Assembly: GCA_032124015.1 (NCBI GenBank)
Contig: JAQBEH010000032.1
Location: forward strand, 1-16,824
Source of the DNA: DASRJG01 sp032124015
GTDB taxonomy: Bacteria; Acidobacteriota; Polarisedimenticolia; Polarisedimenticolales; DASRJG01
Length of the DNA stretch: 16,824 bases
Direction: 5' to 3'
Shown here: positions 1 through 12,446 of the stretch, piece after piece
How the letters are laid out: every line of letters begins with the position of its first letter
Position numbering within the stretch: the first letter of the stretch is position 1
Notes under the pieces: generated by a model
Database searches by the model: none
Seen by the model: the letters and a program-made list of their open reading frames with translations, nothing else
Told to the model about the DNA's origin: nothing
Made by a program: the position numbers and the translations under genes

Positions 1-137
1 ACGCCGTTGCTGTTCCGCTAGGAGTACCCGTCACCAGGGCCTCCGGGGGACTCTCACCCCCAAGTCACTTCCCGGCTCGCTTTCGCTCACCGGTTGACAG
101 CGCCGGTTCATGGCGCTGCGCGCCATGCCCGGCGCAC
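1..137 (-). mobile_element. 5' end of a putative group IIC intron (partial)
   Basis: On the minus strand the sequence directly after the csp terminator T-tract begins GTGCGCC, the typical 5' end of bacterial group IIC introns. It continues with RNA-like structure: a perfect 8-bp hairpin (109-116/120-127, 3-nt loop), a GAAA-capped stem with tandem G-A pairs near 72-95, and a GGGGG/CCCCC hairpin (45-49/57-61). Group IIC introns are known to insert just behind Rho-independent terminators, and this copy starts 9 nt after the terminator stem. No protein frame here looks real. Only the start of domain I would be present; the reverse transcriptase/maturase and domains II-VI would lie beyond the left edge. 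The alternative is an unrelated structured RNA or repeat. The family assignment rests on the 5' motif, the site and the folding, not on a database match. Confidence 0.72.
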
Positions 138-138
138 C

Positions 139-170
139 AAAAAAAAGGCCCCGGGGGAAACCCGGGGCCT
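139..170 (-). terminator. Rho-independent terminator of the cold-shock gene
   Basis: A perfect stem (147-155 with 161-169, extendable by the A146/T170 pair) encloses a 5-nt loop and is followed on the minus strand by eight T residues (146-139). It lies 24 bp behind the csp stop codon. It is also the apparent landing site of the intron-like element that follows. Confidence 0.93.
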
Positions 171-193
171 CTCGTATACCACTTGGGTTCGAC

Positions 194-397
194 CTAGCTG
201 GCGCGAACGACGTTTTCGGCCTGCGGGCCCTTCGGCCCCTCTTTGATCTCGAACTCGACTTCCGTCCCCTCGTCGAGCGTCTTGTAACCCTCGGCGTGGA
301 TGGCGGAGTAGTGCACGAAGACGTCGGGCCCGTCGTCACGGGCGATGAACCCGTAGCCCTTGCTGTTGTTGAACCACTTCACTTTTCCCTTGGCCAC
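194..397 (-). CDS. csp: Cold-shock domain protein (CspA family)
   Basis: A 67-residue single cold-shock domain protein, the normal size for the CspA family, which binds single-stranded RNA/DNA and acts as an RNA chaperone. The RNP1-like KGYGFI and RNP2-like VFVHYSAI motifs are both visible, as is the N-terminal KGKVKWFN signature. The GTG start at 397 is chosen because an AAGGAGG Shine-Dalgarno (412-406) sits 8 nt upstream and the protein then begins exactly where the family does. The frame stays open to 439, but those extra 14 residues are unlike the family and would be encoded upstream of the ribosome binding site. The gene is monocistronic, with its own promoter, leader and terminator. Whether it is cold-inducible or constitutive cannot be read from the sequence. 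Confidence 0.96.
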   Translation of the reverse strand: MAKGKVKWFNNSKGYGFIARDDGPDVFVHYSAIHAEGYKTLDEGTEVEFEIKEGPKGPQAENVVRAS

Positions 398-441
398 GAT
401 CGCAACCTCCTTGCTTCGTTCTCGGACCGTTCTTAACACAT

Positions 442-498
442 CCTGGGCCCGTGCTCAGGGCACGATCCAGGACAATACCGGTGCTACGAGGCACCGGT
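442..498 (-). promoter_or_regulatory. Structured 5' leader of csp with two hairpins
   Basis: Between the predicted transcription start (about 495) and the GTG at 397 lies a leader of about 100 nt. It holds an 8-bp hairpin (477-484 with 491-498, 6-nt loop) at its very 5' end. A second, two-part hairpin follows (442-446 with 467-471, and 450-454 with 460-464). Long folded leaders are known in cold-shock genes, where they control mRNA stability or translation with temperature. The fold is seen; the function is inferred. Confidence 0.6.
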
Positions 499-501
499 TT
501 C

Positions 502-530
502 AGTGTAGGGCCATCATTACGGGGGCGCAA
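502..530 (-). promoter_or_regulatory. Sigma70-type promoter of csp
   Basis: Minus-strand TTGCGC (530-525) and TACACT (507-502) are separated by exactly 17 bp. This predicts a transcript start near 495 and a leader of about 100 nt. It is the best-spaced conventional promoter in the window. Confidence 0.7.
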
Positions 531-543
531 GTTTGTGGGCGCT

Positions 544-3012
<2,469 letters not shown>

Positions 3013-3054
3013 GGTGCCTCTCTTGACGCTGCCGTCTCGTTGGGCCGGGTCTAA

Positions 3055-3084
3055 ATAGTAAGCGCCCCGCCGGGAGGAGTCCAA
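3055..3084 (-). promoter_or_regulatory. Candidate promoter of lon
   Basis: Minus-strand TTGGAC (3084-3079) and TACTAT (3060-3055) are spaced by 18 bp and would start a transcript about 35 nt before the lon ATG. A perfect TTGACA is also present further upstream (3114-3109), but its best-spaced -10 partner (TAACCC) is poor. No CIRCE or clear sigma32-type box was seen. Confidence 0.45.
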
Positions 3085-3139
3085 CGGGTTAAGACCGTGC
3101 GTTTTCGGTGTCAAGCCGCGCCGGCCGGCGGGAACGCGC

Positions 3140-5215
<2,076 letters not shown>

Positions 5216-5231
5216 GGGGGCCTTTCGCGGC

Positions 5232-6938
5232 CTAGTTCAGGTAGTTGCCGCCGTCGCGATCGGGCCCGCCGCCCGCGCCGTCGGCTTCCGGCTCGGATTC
5301 CATGCGCTGCCTTTCGTCCTCGATCGCCTTCAAGATCTCTTCTTCTTCCGGAATTCTCACGTTGTGGATCGCGGCCAGAAGCAGCACACCCTGGCCGACG
5401 AGTACGGGGTCTTCCTCGAGCCAATCCCGCAGCGGGTCGATGAGCTCCTGGGTGCCGAAGAGACTGACCCACTCCGCCGTCGATCCCGGCCCGACCTCGT
5501 CCATGAACCAGTCCAGGTTCAAGGTGACGACCTCGTAGCTGCCGCGGCTTCCGAGATCGCACAGCAGGACCAGCAGGCTGTGGGCCGCGTCCGGATCGAG
5601 CGAGCGGGCCTCGAGCTTGGCTCGCGCGGGCTGCACGATCGCCTCCCCCATCAGGGAGAGCGCCCGCTCGGCCGCGCCGTAGACGTAGGAGTTCTCGTCC
5701 GACAGGTACTCCATCACCTCGGGAATGAAATGGACGGCGCGCAGCTCACCCAGCGTTTCCAGCGCGACGACCTTCGGGAAGAAGGGGCCTTGCGCCTCGA
5801 GCATGCGCAAACACCAGTCCTGGGCCTTGCGCCCGCGCTCGTCGTCGTCGCGGCACAAGACTGCGATCGCGGAGGGGAGGTCGGGGAGCACGAACGCCGT
5901 CTCGAGTTCCGCCAACCTGAGCAGCTTGTCGATGTCCCCGCGCGCGCGCTTCAGGGCGAACTGCGGGTTCATCGAGCGCGCGATCGCGAACGCGGCGGAC
6001 AGCTCGAAGCCGACGACCCATTGCTGGAACTGATGTCCGAGCTTCTCGGACGCCTCGAGGATCGGCGACGAGCCAAACGCCGTCACCGCGGCCGAAAGAC
6101 GCGCGGGGTCTTCGTGGTCGGGATCGGCCTTCTGCCCGGCGGCCGCCGTACAGGTCCAGTCCGCGATCGCGTGAACGATGTCGGCGTGGTCCCCGGCGCG
6201 GAAGCGCTGCGCGATCTGCTTGATCGTCGCCTCCCCCATCGCAGCCAGAATGTCGCAGTCGTATCCGGACTCCACCGCCTTGATCGTCTTTCGGAGCTCG
6301 ATGCGGCCCGACGGCCCCGTGCGGAAACACCAGCCGCAGTCGTCGATCGCCAACGCATCCATCAGCGTGCGGAAGCCCTCGCCGGCCCGTTGAGCGCCGC
6401 GCCATTGGAGCGCGGTCATGAACCGGGAAAGGACGTCCGGGATCTCCGTCGCATCGACGATCTTCAGCACGCCACGCAGCGCCTGGGGCTCGGCCAGGAG
6501 CTCGGTCTTTTTTTGGATGAACTCGCGAACCAGCTCGCGCGCGGGCGCCGTCGAGAAATCGGCGAGCGCCTCGACGATGATCGCGATGGCGGCGTCGTTG
6601 AGATCGCCCCGATGCAGCACCGTCGCGGCGAGCTCGACGGTGCCCGGGTAGCCGAGACGGGCGAGCGACTGAAGGCAGTGCCCCGGCACGGTGCCGCGCA
6701 ACAGCTTGAACCCGCGCAGCAGAATCGCCTGGTGGGCCATTCCGCCGTGCTCGCCGAGGTGGCGCGCGACGCGCTCGGGGGTGGTGTCGTGGTCGTCCAG
6801 GACGAACGGGGCGATCGCGTCGCAGCACGTTTCGGGGAAATGCCGGATCAACCGATCGATGGCCCAGTAGCGGACTTCGGAGTCCTCCCACTTCGTAAAG
6901 CGTACCAACTCGTCGAAGCTCCAGATCAGTTCGGACAA
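5232..6938 (-). CDS. HEAT-repeat-like helical protein of unknown function
   Basis: A 568-residue soluble protein with no signal peptide or membrane segment. It is almost all amphipathic helix, with repeat-like stretches (for example VVALETLGELRAVHFIPEVMEYLSD) typical of HEAT/armadillo scaffolds. Such proteins usually bind other proteins; no enzymatic motif was seen. The C-terminus ends in an acidic, Gly-rich tail (EPEADGAGGGPDRDGG). The TTG start at 6938 is supported by GGAGGA (6950-6945), at the usual distance, and a TGCTAGAAT extended -10 box just upstream. It is the first gene of a probable two-gene unit with the EF-G paralogue, which suggests, but does not show, a link to translation. Confidence 0.75.
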   Translation of the reverse strand: MSELIWSFDELVRFTKWEDSEVRYWAIDRLIRHFPETCCDAIAPFVLDDHDTTPERVARHLGEHGGMAHQAILLRGFKLLRGTVPGHCLQSLARLGYPGTVELAATVLHRGDLNDAAIAIIVEALADFSTAPARELVREFIQKKTELLAEPQALRGVLKIVDATEIPDVLSRFMTALQWRGAQRAGEGFRTLMDALAIDDCGWCFRTGPSGRIELRKTIKAVESGYDCDILAAMGEATIKQIAQRFRAGDHADIVHAIADWTCTAAAGQKADPDHEDPARLSAAVTAFGSSPILEASEKLGHQFQQWVVGFELSAAFAIARSMNPQFALKRARGDIDKLLRLAELETAFVLPDLPSAIAVLCRDDDERGRKAQDWCLRMLEAQGPFFPKVVALETLGELRAVHFIPEVMEYLSDENSYVYGAAERALSLMGEAIVQPARAKLEARSLDPDAAHSLLVLLCDLGSRGSYEVVTLNLDWFMDEVGPGSTAEWVSLFGTQELIDPLRDWLEEDPVLVGQGVLLLAAIHNVRIPEEEEILKAIEDERQRMESEPEADGAGGGPDRDGGNYLN

Positions 6939-6939
6939 C

Positions 6940-6968
6940 GCACTTCCTCCAGGGCGTCGATTCTAGCA
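6940..6968 (-). promoter_or_regulatory. Extended -10 promoter and ribosome binding site of the HEAT/EF-G unit
   Basis: Minus-strand TGCTAGAAT (6968-6960) is an extended -10 element. It is followed by a short leader carrying GGAGGAAGTGC (6950-6940) before the TTG start at 6938. The same 11-base ribosome-binding string precedes the TTG start of boxC. Confidence 0.55.
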
Positions 6969-6971
6969 GCC

Positions 6972-6988
6972 ACGGGGACTGTCCCCGT
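6972..6988. repeat. GGGGA-type palindrome, copy 1
   Basis: ACGGGGAC-T-GTCCCCGT is an 8-bp perfect inverted repeat with a 1-nt centre, placed 2 bp behind the glutathione S-transferase stop codon. It has no T-tract. Its core GGGGACTGTCCCC differs at one position from the palindrome at 9265-9289, suggesting a dispersed intergenic repeat. Confidence 0.6.
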
Positions 6989-6990
6989 CT

Positions 6991-7680
6991 TCACCCCCGA
7001 TAGATCGCCGTGACGTCCGCCGGGACGAGGGCCTCGCCCCACGCCACAAGCGCCCGCACCGCCTCGTTCTCGAGCGCCGCGCTATCGGCGGCCAGCGGCG
7101 CCGACATCGTCGCCAGGGCGATGTCGGCGATCGTTGGGGATTCACCCAGGAGCCAGCGGCGTCCGCCGAGCCGCGCCATCGCCAGGCCCGCCAGGCGTTT
7201 TGCCTCGGCGACGTCTCGCGCACGGCCCTTCGGGCTCAGGCCGAACCGCCGGGTGACGACGCGTCGCGCGATGCGCTCTTTGATCCACCGGGCCGGCGCC
7301 GGGTCCTCCGGGAAGAACATCGATGCGAGCTTTCCCGGGCGGCTGAGGATATTGCGGTAGGCCATGCGCCTCGACAGGGCCATGAACGCGTGGTCGGCCC
7401 AGTCTTCGAGGATCAGACACTCCGCGCGGGCGTCGGGCTGGGACGGGAGGAGGGGCGGATGGGGATGGCGCTCCTCGAGGTAGAGCAGGATCTCCGTGGA
7501 TTCCACGATCGTGCGACCGCCATCGACGATCACGGGCACGAGGCCTTGGCCGGAGGCCGCGACGACGGACGCACGATCCATCGGAGCGATGTTCTGCGTT
7601 TCGTACTTCACCCCCTTGAACGAGAGCGCGACGCGGACCTTGACGCAGTTGTGGCTGAACGGGATCTGGATCAGTTTCAT
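6991..7680 (-). CDS. Glutathione S-transferase family protein
   Basis: A 229-residue two-domain GST. The N-terminal thioredoxin-fold half carries SHNCVKVRVAL (9-19), where Ser9 or Cys12 is the likely glutathione-activating residue. VPVI with the cis-proline and the glutathione-binding ESTEILLYLEE follow. The helical C-terminal half contains the conserved GESPTIADIALATM N-capping box. GSTs conjugate or reduce electrophilic substrates, and the substrate cannot be told from sequence. The ATG at 7680 is 6 bp behind the aldo/keto reductase-like gene, so the pair forms one transcription unit. A redox or detoxification role for the pair is plausible but unproven. Confidence 0.9.
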   Translation of the reverse strand: MKLIQIPFSHNCVKVRVALSFKGVKYETQNIAPMDRASVVAASGQGLVPVIVDGGRTIVESTEILLYLEERHPHPPLLPSQPDARAECLILEDWADHAFMALSRRMAYRNILSRPGKLASMFFPEDPAPARWIKERIARRVVTRRFGLSPKGRARDVAEAKRLAGLAMARLGGRRWLLGESPTIADIALATMSAPLAADSAALENEAVRALVAWGEALVPADVTAIYRG

Positions 7681-7686
7681 CGGATC

Positions 7687-8484
7687 TCAACCTCCGGCGC
7701 GCACGTTGTCGCCGATGCGCCGCAGGCGCCGCAGTTCGTCTTGTTCGAGGGCGCCATGATCGAGCGCGCTCAACGCCTCGTCCAGCTCCCCCTCGTTCGC
7801 CGGGCCGGCGAGGACCATGTCCACACGCGGATCCGTCAACGCAAAGCGATAGCAATCGGAGGCCGCGGGCGCCGGCTCGCCTTCCGGCATGCGCTTCGGG
7901 TCGAGGAGTTGTCCCCATCGCGTCGCGGTGTACGCGACCGTCCCCGGACGATTCGCGGAGGGAAGATGCGGGAGAATCTCGGCTTCGGCGCCGCGGTGCG
8001 CGGCGTTGTAGCGGAACATCAAGATGTCGAACGGCTGCGCCGGATCGGCCGCGAGCCGCCCGATGAACCCACGGTCGTGCCCCGACATCGCAAGATGAGC
8101 GACCAGGCCGCGCTCCTTGAGACGAAGAGCCGCATCGAGAACGCGACGCGAGACCGGCCGCTGATGCCACCCCAGGATCAGGACGTCCGCGCGTTCGATC
8201 GCCAGGGCCCGCAAACCCCGCGTCAAAAACGGCGCCATCAGGAGGCCGGTGCGGTCGTAGCTCTGCAGCGCGACGACGATTTCGGAGCGATGGGCTGGGG
8301 CGAGGCGCCTCACCGCATCCCGCATCCCGCCGCGCCTGATCGACCCCCAGTAGAAGTAGTTGACGCCACGCTCGTGGAACGCCCGCTCGATCGCGCGGGC
8401 GGGAACGCCGTAGCTCGCGCCGAGACCGATCCGGCCGACCCGGAGGCCCGTCCGGCCCAAGACCACGGGACTGGCGAAGCTCAT
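7687..8484 (-). CDS. Aldo/keto reductase-like protein with altered catalytic residues
   Basis: A 265-residue protein that opens like an aldo/keto reductase (VLGRTGLRVGRIGLG, 8-22) and keeps the barrel pattern, including the strand-end His107 in ILGWHQRP. The canonical NFFDTAxxYG segment reads NYFYWGSIRRG (42-52), so both the catalytic Asp and Tyr appear replaced. At 265 residues it is also shorter than most family members (about 300-340). It may use Tyr43 or Tyr45 instead, or may have lost NADPH-dependent reductase activity. The ATG at 8484 lies 6 nt behind a TACGAT -10 box and has no normal ribosome binding site, so the mRNA is probably leaderless. The gene is followed by the GST and is divergent from apaH. 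Confidence 0.78.
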   Translation of the reverse strand: MSFASPVVLGRTGLRVGRIGLGASYGVPARAIERAFHERGVNYFYWGSIRRGGMRDAVRRLAPAHRSEIVVALQSYDRTGLLMAPFLTRGLRALAIERADVLILGWHQRPVSRRVLDAALRLKERGLVAHLAMSGHDRGFIGRLAADPAQPFDILMFRYNAAHRGAEAEILPHLPSANRPGTVAYTATRWGQLLDPKRMPEGEPAPAASDCYRFALTDPRVDMVLAGPANEGELDEALSALDHGALEQDELRRLRRIGDNVRAGG

Positions 8485-8490
8485 GCCCTC

Positions 8491-8510
8491 ATCGTACCCC
8501 CTGCTACGAT
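8491..8510. promoter_or_regulatory. Divergent -10 boxes of two leaderless genes
   Basis: Minus-strand TACGAT (8496-8491) lies 6 nt before the ATG at 8484. Plus-strand TGCTACGAT (8502-8510, extended -10) lies 6 nt before the ATG at 8517. The boxes are only 8 bp apart inside a 32-bp gap, so each -35 region must fall near or inside the opposite gene and the two polymerases must compete for the site. Confidence 0.6.
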
Positions 8511-8516
8511 GCCCGC

Positions 8517-9257
8517 ATGCGTTGGGTGGTGGGTGACGTGCACGGCTGCGCGCGCGAGCTCGGCGACCTCCTCGACGAGATCCGGTTCGATCCCTCCAAG
8601 GATGAGCTGTGGAGCGTCGGCGATCTGGTCAACACGGGGCCCGACTCGCTCGGCGCGTTGCGGATCTTCAGGGATGCCGGCGGGAAAGCCGTGCTCGGCA
8701 ATCACGACATCTACGCGCTGCTCACGCGCGCCGGGCGCGTCCCACGCCGCAAGGACCAGCTCGACGCGCTGTTCGCCTCGAAGGAGTGCGACGCGTTGCT
8801 CGCGGGCCTGCGAGCCTGCCCGTCGATCGTCGGGCTCGAACGCGAGCGGTCGCCGCAGGGCGTCTGGCTCGTGCACGCCGGCCTCCATCCTCTTTGGAAC
8901 GATCTCCCGGCGCTCACCGAGAGACTTCGCGCCCAGCCGCACGACGACGATTGGCTGAACACCGACGATATCTCTTTCATGACGCGCGTGCGCTGCTGCG
9001 ACCGCTTCGGCGATCGCGTGAGGTTCACGGGCCGTCCCGCCGACGTCCCGCCGCCCTATCAGGCCTGGGATGCGTTCTACACGGGCGAGGATCTGGTCGT
9101 CCACGGCCACTGGGCCATGCGCGGCCACTATCGCGGCCCGCGCACGATGGGCCTCGATTCCGCGTGCGTCTACGGCGGCCACCTCACCGCGTGGTGCGTC
9201 GAGAACGATCGCATTGAAAGCGTTCCCTGCCGCGTCGCCCGCGGCTACCTCATTTAG
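8517..9257 (+). CDS. apaH: ApaH-like symmetrical Ap4A hydrolase / metallophosphatase
   Basis: A 246-residue calcineurin-type metallophosphatase that starts directly with the active-site motif GDVHG (6-10). GDLVNTGPDS (35-44), GNHD (61-64), the metal-binding VHAGLHP and the late GHW and YGGHLTAW motifs follow. The order and local wording (LWSVGDLV, GNHDIYALLTRAG, RKDQLDALF) follow E. coli ApaH, which cleaves diadenosine tetraphosphate into two ADP (and can decap NpnN-RNA). It is somewhat shorter than the roughly 280-residue E. coli enzyme. A phosphoprotein phosphatase of the PrpE type is the alternative. The ATG follows a TACGAT box by 6 nt without a Shine-Dalgarno. It converges on boxB with a strong hairpin between them. 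Confidence 0.85.
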   Translation: MRWVVGDVHGCARELGDLLDEIRFDPSKDELWSVGDLVNTGPDSLGALRIFRDAGGKAVLGNHDIYALLTRAGRVPRRKDQLDALFASKECDALLAGLRACPSIVGLERERSPQGVWLVHAGLHPLWNDLPALTERLRAQPHDDDWLNTDDISFMTRVRCCDRFGDRVRFTGRPADVPPPYQAWDAFYTGEDLVVHGHWAMRGHYRGPRTMGLDSACVYGGHLTAWCVENDRIESVPCRVARGYLI

Positions 9258-9264
9258 GCGGGAA

Positions 9265-9289
9265 GGAAAAGGGGAGTGTCCCCTTTTCC
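9265..9289. terminator. Bidirectional terminator-like hairpin; GGGGA-type palindrome, copy 2
   Basis: An 11-bp perfect stem (9265-9275 with 9279-9289) has a 3-nt loop and A4/T4 runs inside it. It sits between the convergent apaH (stop at 9257) and boxB (stop at 9293) genes, where it could end both transcripts. Its core GGGGAGTGTCCCC matches 12 of 13 bases of the palindrome at 6972-6988. Confidence 0.75.
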
Positions 9290-9292
9290 GTT

Positions 9293-10698
9293 TCAGACGA
9301 GCCGGATGTACTCGAAGTCGATCGGCCGACCCTTGATGCCGCGCTCGGGCGCCGCGATCCAGTTGGCCATCTTCCCGCGTTCGAGCACGGGGAGCATCAG
9401 ACTTTTGACGTAGGTCCGATCGGCCTCGCTCGGAAGCCACTCGTGCTTCCGCCGCTCCCACTCCCCTTCCGAGAGCTGCTCGCCGGCCGGGTTGAAGTGA
9501 TAGCCGGCGTAGATCCCCATCGTCCGGTTGAACCGCCGATTGGGGAGCGTGATCGTGTAGTTCATGCCCGCGTCCGCGATCATCCGGTTCCACCGGTCGA
9601 CGCCCCGCTGGTTGTCGTCGATGTAGGCGTCCCTGAGGATCTCGTTCATGGCGTTTCGCATGGGGACGTCGCGCTCGCTCAATCGGCCATCGTCGATGAC
9701 GGGGATCCGGTAGGTCGCGTGCAAGGCGACGTGATCGGTGAACTGGTCCTCGTGCTCGCGCCCCTTGAGACCCGAGGCGAAGTAGTCGGCAGCGTTCGTC
9801 GAGATCTCGCCGCCGAACAGGTCGAGGCTCGAGGAGTACCAGTGGTTGACGTACTTCTGGACGGTGTCGAGATCGATCCCGCCCTGGTTGCGCACGTCTT
9901 CGTTCGGATCCTGTTTCATCAGATCGCAGGCGCGCTTCACCACGCGGCCGACGCCTGTTTCGCCCACGAACATGTGGTGGGCCTCTTCGGTGAGCATGAA
10001 GCGGGTCGTCCGCGCCAGCGGGTCGAAGCCGCTCTCGGCCAGCGCGAGCAGCTGGTACTTGCCGTCGCGGTCGGTGAACATCGTGAACATGAAAAACGAG
10101 AGCCAGTCCGAGATCGGCTCGTTGAACGTCGACAGGATGCGCGGCTTGTCGGCGTCGCCGGAACGGCGCTCGAGCAGGTCCTCCGCTTCCTCGCGGCCAT
10201 CGCGGCCGAAGTAGGCGTGCAGCAGATAGACCATCGCCCAGAGGTGCCGCCCCTCCTCGACGTTGACCTGGAACAGGTTGCGGCAGTCGTACATCGACGG
10301 CGCGGTATTGCAGAGCATGCGCTGCTGCTCGACGCTCGCGGGCTCGGTGTCTCCCTGAGTCACGATGATGCGGCGGAGCGCGTTGCGGAACTCGCCGGGG
10401 ACGTCCTGCCAGACGGGATTTCCCAGGAAGTCGCCGAAGCCGATCCGCTTGTCATTTTCGGGCGGCGTCAGGAAGATCCCCCACTTATAGTCGGGCATCT
10501 TCACATAGTCGAAGTGCGCCCACCCTTTGGAATCGACCGAGATCGCCGTCCTCAGGTAGATCTCGTTCGCCTGGAAATTCGTCGGGCCCGCCTCGTGCCA
10601 CCACTTGAGGTAGTCCGGCTGCCACTTCTCGAGAGCACGCAAGAGCCGCTTGTCCTGCGAGAGGTTGACGTTGTTCGGGATCTTCTCGTGAAGTTGCA

Positions 10699-10699
<1 letters not shown>
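9293..10699 (-). CDS. boxB: Benzoyl-CoA 2,3-epoxidase oxygenase subunit BoxB
   Basis: A 468-residue protein, about the length of Azoarcus BoxB (473). It is the di-iron oxygenase subunit that, with the reductase BoxA, converts benzoyl-CoA, O2 and NADPH to 2,3-epoxybenzoyl-CoA. The N-terminus (IPNNVNLSQDKRLLRALEKW) and C-terminus are of BoxB type. Both di-iron ExxH motifs are intact: Glu149/His152 in EEGRH and Glu239/His242 in TEEAHH. Glu119 and Asp210 are likely further ligands. The ATG at 10699 shares its A with the boxC TGA stop (TGATG) and follows AGGAGA, indicating translational coupling. The frame stays open far upstream through boxC, but that extension is not real. No boxA is visible in the window. 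Confidence 0.96.
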
Positions 10700-12351
<1,652 letters not shown>

Positions 12352-12352
12352 G

Positions 12353-12363
12353 GCACTTCCTCC
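12353..12363 (-). promoter_or_regulatory. Ribosome binding site deciding the boxC start
   Basis: Minus-strand GGAGGAAGTGC ends just before CTTG, fixing the TTG at 12351 as the start. The same 11 bases precede the TTG start of the HEAT-like gene. Confidence 0.75.
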
Positions 12364-12385
12364 GTCTTTTGGTCCCGAATGAGTG

Positions 12386-12399
12386 GGCACTATACTGCA
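12386..12399 (-). promoter_or_regulatory. Putative BoxR operator 1 overlapping the boxC -10 box
   Basis: On the minus strand TGCAGTATAGTGCC matches the perfect operator at 12430-12443 at 12 of 14 positions. Its TATAGT (12394-12389) is a likely -10 for boxC, giving a leader of about 30 nt that carries the GGAGGA site. Binding here would block RNA polymerase directly. Confidence 0.65.
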
Positions 12400-12429
12400 T
12401 CGGCCGACCGGTCGCCGAGGGTTTGGCTA

Positions 12430-12443
12430 TGCACTATAGTGCA
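12430..12443 (+). promoter_or_regulatory. Putative BoxR operator 2 overlapping the boxR -10 box
   Basis: TGCACTATAGTGCA is a perfect 14-bp palindrome of the form TGCA-N6-TGCA; TGCA repeats are the known recognition element of BzdR/BoxR regulators. It contains TATAGT (12435-12440), which ends 6 nt before the boxR ATG. This predicts a leaderless boxR mRNA and autorepression. Its centre is 44 bp from operator 1, about four helical turns. Confidence 0.7.
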
Positions 12444-12446
12444 CAA

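Noticed and set aside
3119..3130. GC-rich palindrome as a terminator of the EF-G gene
   Set aside because: CGCCGGCCGGCG is self-complementary but has no loop and no T-tract, so I do not call it a terminator.
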